Below are positions 44,324 through 54,440 of a stretch of 64,000 nucleotides of DNA, piece after piece. Positions within the stretch are counted from its first letter, which is position 1, and each line of letters opens with the position of its first letter. The notes beneath the pieces were generated by a model. That model saw only the letters and a program-made list of their open reading frames with translations. It searched no databases and was not told the origin of the DNA. Made by a program: the position numbers and the translations under genes. Source of the DNA: Punica granatum (lineage: Eukaryota > Streptophyta > Magnoliopsida > Myrtales > Lythraceae); assembly GCF_007655135.1 (NCBI RefSeq), contig NC_045129.1:16342274-16406273 (forward strand), read 5' to 3'.

Positions 44324-46231
44324 TAGGAGTGATCGGTTCCGAATACCTTGTATTTTTTACGATACTCGGACCTTGTCCTGTAAGGAACCAGTTCTAAAAT
44401 TTTGAAACCAGACCCTACCCTGTTGAATTTTGGAACCGGAACTTACCCAGAACCTGTATTATACCACAGATTCCGGGTATCCTGTTGGAACCTATAAATT
44501 TTTTTGTCTCACTAAATAAAAACAAAAATGTCTCATTAATAATCAATAAATCAAACCGAAAATGCCAACCCACGGAGTAAAAAGTCATTCTAAGAATCGA
44601 GTATCGAGAATTAATGGAGGGTAAAATGACGGAACCATTCTTTCTTTAGATGCAAGATAGCTACATGAGATGTGGCTATCGATTATGTTAAGGTAACAAT
44701 AATCAAATGCAAGAGACATGTTTTAAAGCAGACCGGAAGATGATCAGAGTACCTGGAATCCCCAAAGTAATGGGTAGATGTATCTCGTGATGATGCTATA
44801 TTTCGTGGTAAGATCGCTGACGGCTTACCTGTCGAGATGTTTCAACATTAACTGATGGATGAACTTGCAGCTAACCTGAAGAAGTATGTGGAGGAAGTGA
44901 ATGAGATCAGCCACAGCATTGATAAGTACAGCCGTGGAGACAGTTGCCAAACTATGTCAGACCAAAAGTATCACTCTGTGCCTAAATCTTATCAGTGAAA
45001 TTCCTCATCGAGAGAAATTACAATTGTTCAATGTATGTTCGGCTCTAAAAAAACTGCTAATGTTATGTTAACAATCATCAAAGCATGCCAGGAGAAACAA
45101 ACATACATTTTTGCATCTTAAAGGACAATTCAGTGTCTTTTCCAGCATAGTTCATGTTCTTCACATTCTCAAGAGAGTAAGACGAGGAAAACCCAACAGA
45201 CTAACCCAAATAGAACTGAATTTCTCTTAGTGTAAAAATTAGCATAAAACATTATCCAGTCGTGTTAACTTTCATAAAGGAACCTCAAACATTAAACCAA
45301 AAGGGGCTGCTCTTGCATACATTGTCACAGAAAAAAAAGTAGTTCTCACTTGATCTTATGTTCATTGCCTTAAACAATGGTCATCTCTTTGGGTTTGCTC
45401 TGCATGAATCAAACAAAATTGCAAATGGGTCAAGTCCAAAACTTGATAGAATACTATTAGCAGATAAGTATATACTAACGTGGTCAAGGTTTTGTTCAAT
45501 ATTATATATGCACTTATTGTCCTGCATCCAAAGATTTCCAAAACACATAGCTGAAGAAACAAAGACTCAGTTGTGGACAAGAAACCATATTCATGCTCAA
45601 GCAATAAAGTGGTAGGTGAGAATCTTCCAACAGAGTATAGGCTCTTCAAATTCCCATTTCCCTGATTCTCAATAAGTAAAAAGCTGAGCTTTACCGATTG
45701 AACCCCTAGTAATAAGAAGAATAGAGAGTCGATGAAGAAATGAAGTAGCAACGTCCCGGGAGGATGAGGCAGCAGTGTCCCGGGAGGAGGAGGCAGCAGC
45801 GGTTGGTCGGTGTCGTTGAGGTGAAGAAGAGAGAGAAGGAGAGAGACTGACTCAGCTGACAGCGATCGCCTGGGCCTGCTAGAGCAAGAGCAATCGCAGT
45901 AGGTAAAGGTTGGAGGCTTGGAGTTTAGATCAGAATTTGAGAAAGTGGAACTGGGGAAGAGGAAGACTAAAGAGACAAAGAGAAGAACGATAGGACAGGG
46001 TTAGGTTTTACTTTTTTAAAAAAAAAAAAATTAGATCCGGTTCTAGGTATCGGTTCCGGTTCCGGTTCTGGATACCCTATACATAAGAACCTGAACCGGA
46101 ACCGATTGTCACCGGTTCCTTATTTTAATACCCGGATCCTACCCTATTTTCAATACGAGCTACCCGAACACTACCCTAACGAGTAAGTTCCAACCGGTTC
46201 CGGATATACCCGGTACCCGTGCACACCCCTA
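44324..46231. mobile_element. possible decayed hAT-type element
   Basis: The ends TAGGAGTGATCGGTTCCG and the inverse of TAGGGGTGTGCACGGG are followed on both sides by many CCGGTTCC/GGAACCGG repeats, a pattern seen in hAT-type non-autonomous elements. Flanking 8-mers CACTAGAC and CCTGGGAC agree at only 4 positions. The interior holds unexplained exon-like text on the plus strand near 44,830-44,940 (ELAANLKKYVEEVNEI). Confidence 0.35.
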
Positions 46232-46257
46232 CCTGGGACAAATACCTTTTGATTTTA

Positions 46258-46800
46258 AGGCTCCGTTTGTTTTCAGGTTTGATTTTAACGGTGCGTTTAA
46301 TTTTAGAGTTAAAGTAACTTTGATTTTGATTCTGATTTTGATTTTGATTGTGGAAAATGACAAATGAGATGGGAGTATAAATTTGACTTGAGAAATGTGT
46401 GTTTTTTGTTGTGTAGTGTGTTGAGTTAAAGTTAAAGTTAAAAAATTTTATTTGGGAAATGTGTGTTTTTATTGTGTAGTGTGTTGAGTTAAAGTTAAAG
46501 TTAAAGTTTTTTAACTTACAATCCAAACAAGGCCTAAGATTTTAACTCTAACTTTAACTCTAGTCACTACATAACAAAAATCATCTTTTCAAAGTCAAAA
46601 AGGTAAGCCCCACACGTAAACCCACATACAATTCCATTACACTCTATTCAATTTTTAATATTAAATTCTCCTAACTATTCATTACTTTTTCACACTTTTT
46701 CTCATAATTCAACACCACAATCATTACAACCCAATTAAAATCAAAATCAACAAATTAAAATCAAAATCAAAATCCAACTCCCAAACCAAACGCAGCATAA
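46258..46800. mobile_element. Tourist-like MITE interrupted by a second one
   Basis: The outer ends are GGCTCCGTTTGTTTTC and CCAAACCAAACGCAGC, each next to TAA. Its interior, rich in CAAAATCAAAATC, is split by a related element at about 46,290-46,534. Confidence 0.65.
46290..46534. mobile_element. Tourist-like MITE nested in its relative
   Basis: The ends CGGTGCGTTTAATTTT and CAATCCAAACAAGGCC are flanked by TAA on both sides (TTTTAA before, TAAGAT after). It is an inverted relative of the copy at 3,811-4,005. Confidence 0.68.
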
Positions 46801-47271
46801 ATGTTTCAAACCCTTTGCTCGGGATATCAATTGGATTTTTAGAGATTTAGGCGATATATGAAAATTTCGAATGCATAAAATTTGGAATTATAGACGGAAT
46901 TCCAATCTCAAATTTTACATGGGCTTTTGTCGGTCTAATATTCCGTGTATACAATGTAGAGACAAAATCATATCAATATGTATTATGTCTAAACATTTTA
47001 GAGATGGAATCACACCCGTCTATTAACCGTTTATACAAGATAGAGACGGAAATTGAGATGGTATTTGAGCTAGTATCTCCAACTGTACGTTAGAGTCGGC
47101 CCCATCCATCTCAAATGCTATCTATAAACTATAGAGACGAATATGTCCGCCTCAAATTCCATCTCTAAATTGGTCGTTCGTAATTCGTCTCAATTATAGA
47201 CGAATGCCATCCGTCTTTAGTTTTCCATCTATAATAGGTAGTTTTCTAGTAATGTTGCCAAGGGGAGGGAT

Positions 47272-47933
47272 TAGGGCTGGCAATATTTCACACGACACAA
47301 TAACACGACACGGAGTTAAACGGGTTTGGGTCAGACATTTTTTATCATTGGTCTAAATGGATCCAATCCGTTTAAACACAATTAATAAGCGTGTCTTATC
47401 GGGTTGAACCCGCGTAACCCGATTATACACGATTAAACCTGTTTATTTAGACATGTTTAATCGTGTTACTATAATCATGTAACCCGTTAACTCGTTTATG
47501 TATTTGAATTTATTAAAATATCCTTATGTAATCATAACTTCCTAAGTCCCTAACCTAATTTCCTTTCCTTTCTTTCACCCAATCCAACACATGTCGTGTT
47601 AAAGTGTAAACATGTCGTGTTAACGTGTTCGGAAAAACGAGTTAATTGGATAAACATGTCGTGTTAATGTATCCGGGTAACTGAGTTGATCGGATAAACA
47701 AGTTGTGTTAACGTGTCCGAATAACGTTTATAATCATGTCGTGTATACGTGTACCTATTATGACACATTTTGATAAACGGGTTTAAACGTGTCTAAACGG
47801 GTTGACACGGATATAAACGTGCCGTGTATGGGTTTCCAAAATCTGACCCGTTTAATAATCGTGTCGTGTACAGGTTATGACTTCGATGACACGAACCCGT
47901 TTAGACACGACGCGACATAAATTGCCACCCCTA
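47272..47933. mobile_element. hAT-type non-autonomous element, 662 bp
   Basis: The ends are TAGGGCTGGCAAT and the inverse of TAGGGGTGGCAAT. Flanking 8-mers are GGAGGGAT (47,264-47,271) and GAAGGGAT (47,934-47,941), 7 of 8 identical, fitting an hAT target duplication. The interior has many copies of CGTGTTAACGTG-like and AAACGGGTT-like repeats and no transposase frame. Confidence 0.85.
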
Positions 47934-47941
47934 GAAGGGAT

Positions 47942-48192
47942 GGCTATGTGATTGCCACCTAGACGATGATCTCTAAGAAGTAAAATTGCGAAAATGTCGT
48001 CATCTTCTTTGTCCCACCTTTCTCCCAAAAAGCCTAGCCTCCATCTCCCTGACACGACCCTCCGCGGTCACCTCCCCTCCTTACCCCAACCAATCATCGC
48101 CTCCTACTATCACCGCACATTATTCAATATCATCGCAAAGAGGTAAAAGAAGAATAAGGGAGCAATGGCGACTCATCTGAGGCCACCCCAAC
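47942..48192. other. short intergenic stretch left of the Gypsy element
   Basis: A CT-rich interior-like sequence (CTCCATCTCCCTGACACG) that continues across the Gypsy insertion at 52,401-52,787. It may be the interior of an older MULE-type element. Confidence 0.35.
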
Positions 48193-48656
48193 TGATGCGG
48201 TAGAAGAAACAGCAAATCGGTACTTTGAAAAAAACAAGTTCTGACGATCCTGTTTCGAGGGGAACGGCTTTCGGAGCACAACTCATTGCCTTCAGCAATG
48301 AAAAGACGAGATTTATGCGGAATTCCATCGTTTAGGGCCTCAAACATACAATTTTATGTTATTTATGGCTCTTTTTGCTATTTTAGGAAATAGTTTATTT
48401 TAAAGATTATTTTATTTTTTTCGTTATATTTTCGTTTTCTCTATTGAAACAATATAAGCCCTAGGGTTAAAACAGTTTTTGGATTATCAATAAAGTTTTG
48501 GAACTACCTTGCTCTTTCGCCCATTCTCGGATTCGATTCAAGTTTGATGTCGGTTTCTTAGGAATTCGAAGAATCAATAGGAGATTGAATGTCATAGTTC
48601 CGGTATTCTGCGGAATCAACGAATTTGTGACAGTTACTCGCGTGTATGCTGCGTCA
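48193..48656 (+). repeat. Gypsy 5' LTR, 464 bp
   Basis: It starts TGATGCGGTAGAAG and ends GCTGCGTCA. It contains CAATAAAGTTTTGG near its middle, likely the poly(A) signal region. Confidence 0.9.
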
Positions 48657-48658
48657 GT

Positions 48659-48671
48659 TGGTATTAGAGCC
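48659..48671 (+). promoter_or_regulatory. Gypsy primer-binding site
   Basis: TGGTATTAGAGCC lies two bases after the LTR, a tRNA-iMet type site with one mismatch. Confidence 0.85.
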
Positions 48672-48693
48672 TACGGTTTGATCTTGGACAACC

Positions 48694-51600
48694 ATGTCAC
48701 CCAGGAGAAGGGATCGTGTGGACAATGTTCTTGACCGTGACAACCTGCGACACCTAGAACAGAGGTTGGAGCAAATCGTGGATCAAAAGATGGATCGTAT
48801 GATGGAGCAGCTAACGCAGAGGATGGCTGCACTTATGGGGATCCAGAATCGAGAAAACCCTAATCCAAACCCTAACCCTAACCCTGATCAAGAGGAGTCT
48901 GGTGAGGATTTGGAGGGAGAGAATTGTTTTGCGAAAATCCCACGTAGGCAGCAAAGGGGTCTTATTGATGATGACAGAAGGTGTTGGGAGTCTGGGATGT
49001 GGACTGAAATTTTAGAATTTCATGGCAGCCTTAATCCCGAGGAGTTTCTTGATTGGCTGGCCACAGTCAAGGAGATCTTGGAATTTAAAGGAGTGCCCGA
49101 AGATAAACGTGTATCTTTGGTGGCAATCAGATTGCAAGACAGAGCCACGACATGGTAGTGGTAGTTCAAATTAACCATAAGCAGATTGGACAAGCCAAAA
49201 ATTGCGACGTGGGTGAAGATAAAGAAACACTTGCAAGCTAGTTTTCTGACCTATAATTTTCAGAGATTAATATGTTAGCGACTGCAAAACTTAAGGCAAA
49301 GAACTCAAACGGTGGATGAGTATACCACAGAGTTTTTCCAACTTATAGTCCGGAATGAAGTACATGAGACTGAAGACCAATTGGTGATGAGGTATACTGG
49401 AGGGTTACAGGTGCAGATTCAAGACACCATTAATATGTTTGATCCACCCAGTGTCTTGGGTAGCACATCAACGGGCTCTACAAGTTGAGAAGCAGTCCCG
49501 ACGCAACAACAATTTCGGGAATTCCTCCAGTGTAGGAAACGGTAGTGGTGCGAGTCGTTCTGGAGGTGGTGATGGTAATAGCGGAGTGCACCGCCTTGGA
49601 GGGGGAGTCAACAGAAGTACTGCCAGCACAAGCCAGTTAAATAGACCAACGGGTAGTGGGATGAGATGCTTTGGATGTGGCGAGGTGAGTCACAGGCAGT
49701 CCGAGTGCAGGAAAACCGCTGGTAAAAAGACATTCTTCGTTGACATAGAAGAGGGACGTGGAAGAATATGAAGATCCTATATTTGATTGTGAGGAGGTCG
49801 TCGACGAAAAAGTAGTGACTGGTGACACAGGAACGACACTGGTTGTTAGGCATTCATGCTTAACGCCTAAGGTTGCTGATGACAATTGACTGAGGCACAA
49901 CATTTTCCAATCCACGTGCACTGTCTTTGGAAAGGTTTTTCGTTTCGTTATTGATGCTAGTAGCTGTGAGAATATTGTGTCTGTAGAGATAGTGCAGAAA
50001 GTGGGTCTCAAAACGGAGAAGCATCCTAAGCCTTATAAACTAGCTTGGTTGAAAAAAGGGGGCGAGGTAACAGTATCACAACGTGCATTGGTTTCATTCT
50101 CTATTGGCGTGAAATATAAGGATGATGTGTGGTGTGATGTGGTGGCGATGGATGCGTGTCATTTATTGTTGAGGAGGCCTTGTCAGTATGACCGCTGTGT
50201 AATTCATGACGGGCGGACTAACTCATACAGTTTTGTGTTTGAGAATGTGAAGATTGTGCTAGTGCCCAGCAAAGAGACAGAGAAGCCGACATCTATGAGT
50301 GGAGAAACAAAGTTCTTGTCATTGGCTAGGTTCGAAAAAGAGTTGAGCGAGTCACAACTAGTTTATGTGTTAATTGGAAAGGAGATGGCCGCAGAGGTGA
50401 CAATCCCGATCGCAGCCGCATCCGTAGTGGCTAAGTTTATTGACGTCTTCCCCGATGAGCTTCCTGACGGTTTACCACATTTGCGTGATATTCAATACCA
50501 AATTGACTTGGAGCCAGGAGCATCACTGCCAAATAGACCCTATTACAGGATGAGTCCTAGTGAGCATGAGGAGTTGAGGAGGCAGGTTGAGGAGTTACTG
50601 GCCAAAGGACATGCCCGTGAAAGCTTGAGTCCTTGCACAGTTTCAGCCTTGCTTACACCGAAGAAAGATGGTTCGTGGCGCATGTCTGTGGATAATTGAG
50701 CCATTAATAAAATTACGGTGCGATACAGATTTCCAATTCCAAAATTGGATGATTTGCTTGATCAAGTCAGCGGTGCAACGGTGTTTACCAAATTGGATTT
50801 GAAAAGTGGATACCATCAGATTCGCTTAAGACCCGGCGACTAGTGGAAGACAGCTTTCAAGATACACGAAAAGTCGTATAAGTGGATGGTGATGCCTTTT
50901 GGGTTATCTAACGCACCAAGCACCTTTATGCGTGTGATGAACCTGGCCTTGTGACCATTCATTTGCAAGTGTATTGTCGTTTATTTCGATGATATTCTGA
51001 TTTATAGTGCTAACAAAGCAGAGCATCTCCAGCACCTGCGGGCAGTTCTGTATGTGCTTCGCAGGGAGAAATTCTATTCTGCCCTTAAGTATTGTGTATT
51101 CATGACGTCGAAGGTCTTATTCCTTGGATATGTGGTCTCTGGCGACGAATTGAAGGTAGATGAGTCCAAGATCGAAGTGGTGAAGCAATGGCTGCAACCG
51201 AAGACAATTACTAAAGTTCCCAGTTTCCATGGACTTGCTTCCTTCTTTAGGAGTTTCATCCCTCACTTCAGCACAATTATAGCGCCTATAACAAATTGCA
51301 TGAATGGTGAAAAGTTCGCGTGGACGGAGGAAGCGGAGAAGGCATTATAGCTTATCAAAGTGCGTCTTACGACTGCCCAATATTAGTCTTGTCTGATTTT
51401 ACCCAACTCTTTGAGTTACATAGTGATGCTTCTAAAGTGGGCATTGAAGCAATTTTAAACCAAAACAACAGGCATGTCGCATATTTTAGTGAGAAGCTGT
51501 CAGAGGCTAAGTTAAAGTACAACACTTATGATGTGGAGTTCTATGCGGAGGTACAAGCAGTCAAGCATTAGTGGCATTATTTGTTTCATCGGGAGTTCGT

Positions 51601-51947
51601 GCTTTATATTGACCACGATGCGTTAAAACACCTTCACCACCAAATATAAGCAAGTTACGGATAAGATGCGACGCTTTATGGAATTTGAAATGGGTGATTT
51701 TGTGTGGGCTATTCTTACTAAGGATCGTTATCCTGCTGGGGAGTACAACAAGCTTTCGACAAGGAAGATTGGTCTTGTGGAGATCGTGGAAAAGATCAAT
51801 TCGATCGCCTATCGACTTAAGCTTCCCAGCCACATTCGTACTGCCGATGTGTTTAATGTGAAGCACTTGATTCCTTACACAAGTGACAGTTCGGATGATA
51901 ACAATTCGAGGCAAATTCTCGCCACCCATGGGAGAATGATGCAGTAG
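48694..51947 (+). pseudogene. Gypsy gag-pol, disrupted
   Basis: Gag starts at 48,694 (MSPRRRDRVDNVL), with EFHGSLNPEEFLDWL at about residue 108 and a stop at 49,156-49,158. Later pieces: zinc knuckle CFGCGEVSHRQSEC (about 49,670), protease region (about 49,930-50,300), reverse transcriptase with [25 protein letters not shown] and YFDDILIYS (about 50,640-51,010), and RNase H HSDASKVGIEAIL (about 51,420). Stops replace residues after RLRPGD, NLAL and EKAL. Beyond 51,650 the text jumps to the end of integrase (FEMGDFVW, HIRTADVFNVKHL), so the integrase core is deleted. Confidence 0.9.
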
Positions 51948-52400
51948 AAGAAGCGGCAAATTGGTACATTGAAAAAAACAAGTTCTGACAACCCTGTTTC
52001 GAGAGAAACGACCTTCAGAGCACAGCTCATTGCCTTTGGCAATGAAAATACAAGATTTAGGCCGAATTCCATCGTTTATGGCATCAAACATGCAATTTTA
52101 TGTTATTTAGGCGTTTTTTGCTATTTTAAAAAATAGTTTATTTTAAACAATATTTTATTTTCTTTTGTTATATTTTCGTTTTCTCTATTTAAATGATGTA
52201 AGCCCTAGGGCTAAGATAGCTTTTGGATTATCAATAAAGTTTTGGAGCTACCGTGCTCTTTCACCTATTCTCGAATTTGATTCGAGTTTGATGCCGGTTT
52301 CCTAGGAATTCAAAGAATCAATAGAAGATTGAAGGTCGTAGTTCCGGTATTCTGCGAAATCAACGGATTTGTGACAGCTGCTCGCGTATACGCTGCGTCA
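51937..52400 (+). repeat. Gypsy 3' LTR, 464 bp
   Basis: It starts TGATGCAGTAGAAG and ends GCTGCGTCA, the same length as the left LTR. A short purine run ATGGGAGAA lies just before it (polypurine tract). Confidence 0.9.
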
Positions 52401-52405
52401 CCAAC

Positions 52406-52782
52406 CCTTCCCCTGCCAACGTTCAAAGTTGTTGATGACATGTGGGCAATATGGTTACCTTGCCAGTAATAGCAGTGGTTTGCCCTCTCTACTCTCCTAT
52501 TCTCTATCTTCAAAGAGAGAGACGGGGATAACAATATGTGGATCTATTGTTGGTGGCCCGCCCTCGAGCTATCATCGCAATTGCGAAGTCGCCGGAGGCC
52601 CTAGAGGCCACTAGCCACCACTATTCTTACTGTGGTTGCTAGCAATGCACTACAATCACCCCCACTTCTCCTCTCAAAAGTTTTCACTGTTTTGTTTATA
52701 ATTTTGGTTTATGTTTCTTTTTTTGTATTGAAATGAAAAGTAAATGAAAGTTTAAAATGCCACATAAACAAAATATGTGGAA
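52406..52782. other. DNA between the Gypsy and Copia elements
   Basis: Non-coding. It continues the sequence left of the Gypsy element. No gene seen. Confidence 0.5.
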
Positions 52783-52787
52783 CCAGG

Positions 52788-54426
52788 TGCTAGTTCCACG
52801 GGGCTAACGGAAGCGAAAAAGAAACAGAAATTCAAAAATTTCCTACCCGTGAAACTAATTCCAAGACCTACTAGAAGAATAAGAGTAAATAAAAGCGTAC
52901 CTGGAATATTTAAAATTGTCGATCGAGCGTCCCACGCGTGATGCCTCTACTGGAATCCACACCGACTTTGTCGACGAGTCTTCGAGATCGGCGGTGCTAG
53001 CGGCCAACACTCGAAAGAAACACCGATGCGACACCCGAAATTTTCAGACTAATGGACCTAATTTGAATTGAACAATTCAATTCAAATTATTTATATTAAT
53101 ATAAAGCATACACACATGTATATACGTATATGCTTATGCATGCATATATATATCACATATATATATCCACACACTGTCACATATATATTAAAAATCCTTT
53201 GAGCTATATATATCTATATATATAGAGCTTGGCGGGGAGCTTTTCAAGTCCCCTGACCGGTGTGGGATAAGGGAAATTGAGAATTCCAAATTGCCATGTG
53301 TCCTCACATGGATCGTGCATCAATTGGGTCCATTTAATCTAATAAATCGAGTCTAATTAATCGACAAATTTAATCTCATTAAATATCCGATTAATCAATC
53401 GCACCATAAATCATCTAATCTCTATTAGACGATTTTATTGTTTCAAAATATCCCGTCGATTTAGTCGTCGTGTGTGACCCTGTAGGTTCCCAATTACGTT
53501 GATAGTAATATCGAAATCTCTATTTCAATATTACAAATAATGAGCGACATCTAGCAATGTATCACTGTTACTCAAGTAATTGGAAAGTCAATTTCTCGAC
53601 GAACCTCGTGACCTATATTACCATGTAATATAATCCATTGTCCTCTATATCTCTATTGAGCCCAAGGCATGGTCAATGACATCCTTGTATGGCTCAATAT
53701 CTCTCTTTCTTGGTTTACCGGGTAAGTCTATCAGAACAAATGAGCTCGATATCGTTATATCGACTCATTTGGGTATGCATACACTTTTAGACTTAACCAC
53801 CAAGTGGCCGTGAGATATCGCTCCCGTTTCGTAGGAGGGACAAATTCTATCTTGATCACTCACATTCCTCTCCATACTCTGTGGTATACCCAATAACTGT
53901 CTTTATAACCAGCCTGTTACAGTGGCGTTTGACAGTATCAAAGTATATGACATTACATGTAGGAATCTATGGTGACCTCAAGTCAAAGGACCATTACACT
54001 ATAGTCACTTTGAGATATGCTAATGACAGTCACGTAACAACCCATGTAGCAATCTCATGGCGGATCAGTCCTATACACATTACTCTTAATGTATACATGT
54101 GGTGTGATTTGATATCTCCATATCCATGACCTATGAGATTTGGTCATCAATCAACACTTACACTAGTCTAACCGTATTATCGTTGTCCTAATTAACGATA
54201 ATACTTTGACTATGGACATTTAGGAATAATGTTCAGTAATTATAGGATCTCACAATCAAGTCACACTTGATGCCTATTGAACCTACTATTCCAAGGACAT
54301 TATTGTGTAAAATCATATTTAGCGCAATCTACACAATAACAGATATGCCTCGTAATATAATGAAATACATGTCATATTACAAAACTGATGATAGATTGCC
54401 TCTAGAGCATACACCAATTCCCAACA
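52788..54426 (-). repeat. Copia 3' LTR (left), 1,639 bp
   Basis: On the plus strand it runs from TGCTAGTTCC to TTCCCAACA. It contains TATA-rich sequence at 53,140-53,225. A short frame inside it (53,881-54,129) is copied in the other LTR and has no coding meaning. Confidence 0.95.
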
Positions 54427-54440
54427 ATCTCCCACTTGCA

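Larger units (their letters stand above)
40531..47254. mobile_element. probable CACTA (En/Spm) transposon carrying gene fragments
   Basis: The right end is the inverse of CATTACTAGAAAACTACC, close to the plant CACTA terminus CACTACTAGAAAA. The left end, CATTCTAAAGAATATTTTCC at 40,531, is a weaker match. Both sides hold many copies of GTCTCTA, GAGACGGA and CCGTCT in both directions (40,545-40,830 and 46,870-47,240), the subterminal repeats typical of the family. Between them lie broken pieces of two host genes and later MITE insertions. No transposase gene is recognised. The flanking 3-mers (ATA, TTG) do not match, so the limits or unity of the element are not proven. Confidence 0.5.
48193..52400 (+). 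mobile_element. Ty3/Gypsy element with internal deletion, 4.2 kb
   Basis: Two 464 bp LTRs (48,193-48,656 and 51,937-52,400) enclose gag, protease, reverse transcriptase and RNase H remains. Perfect 5 bp target duplications CCAAC flank it (48,188-48,192 and 52,401-52,405). The LTRs differ at many positions, so it is clearly older than the Copia element next to it. Most of integrase is deleted. It cannot move on its own. Confidence 0.93.

Noticed and set aside
53881..54129. 82-codon frame kept in both Copia LTRs
   Set aside because: LTRs are recent copies of each other, so conservation is automatic and says nothing about coding.
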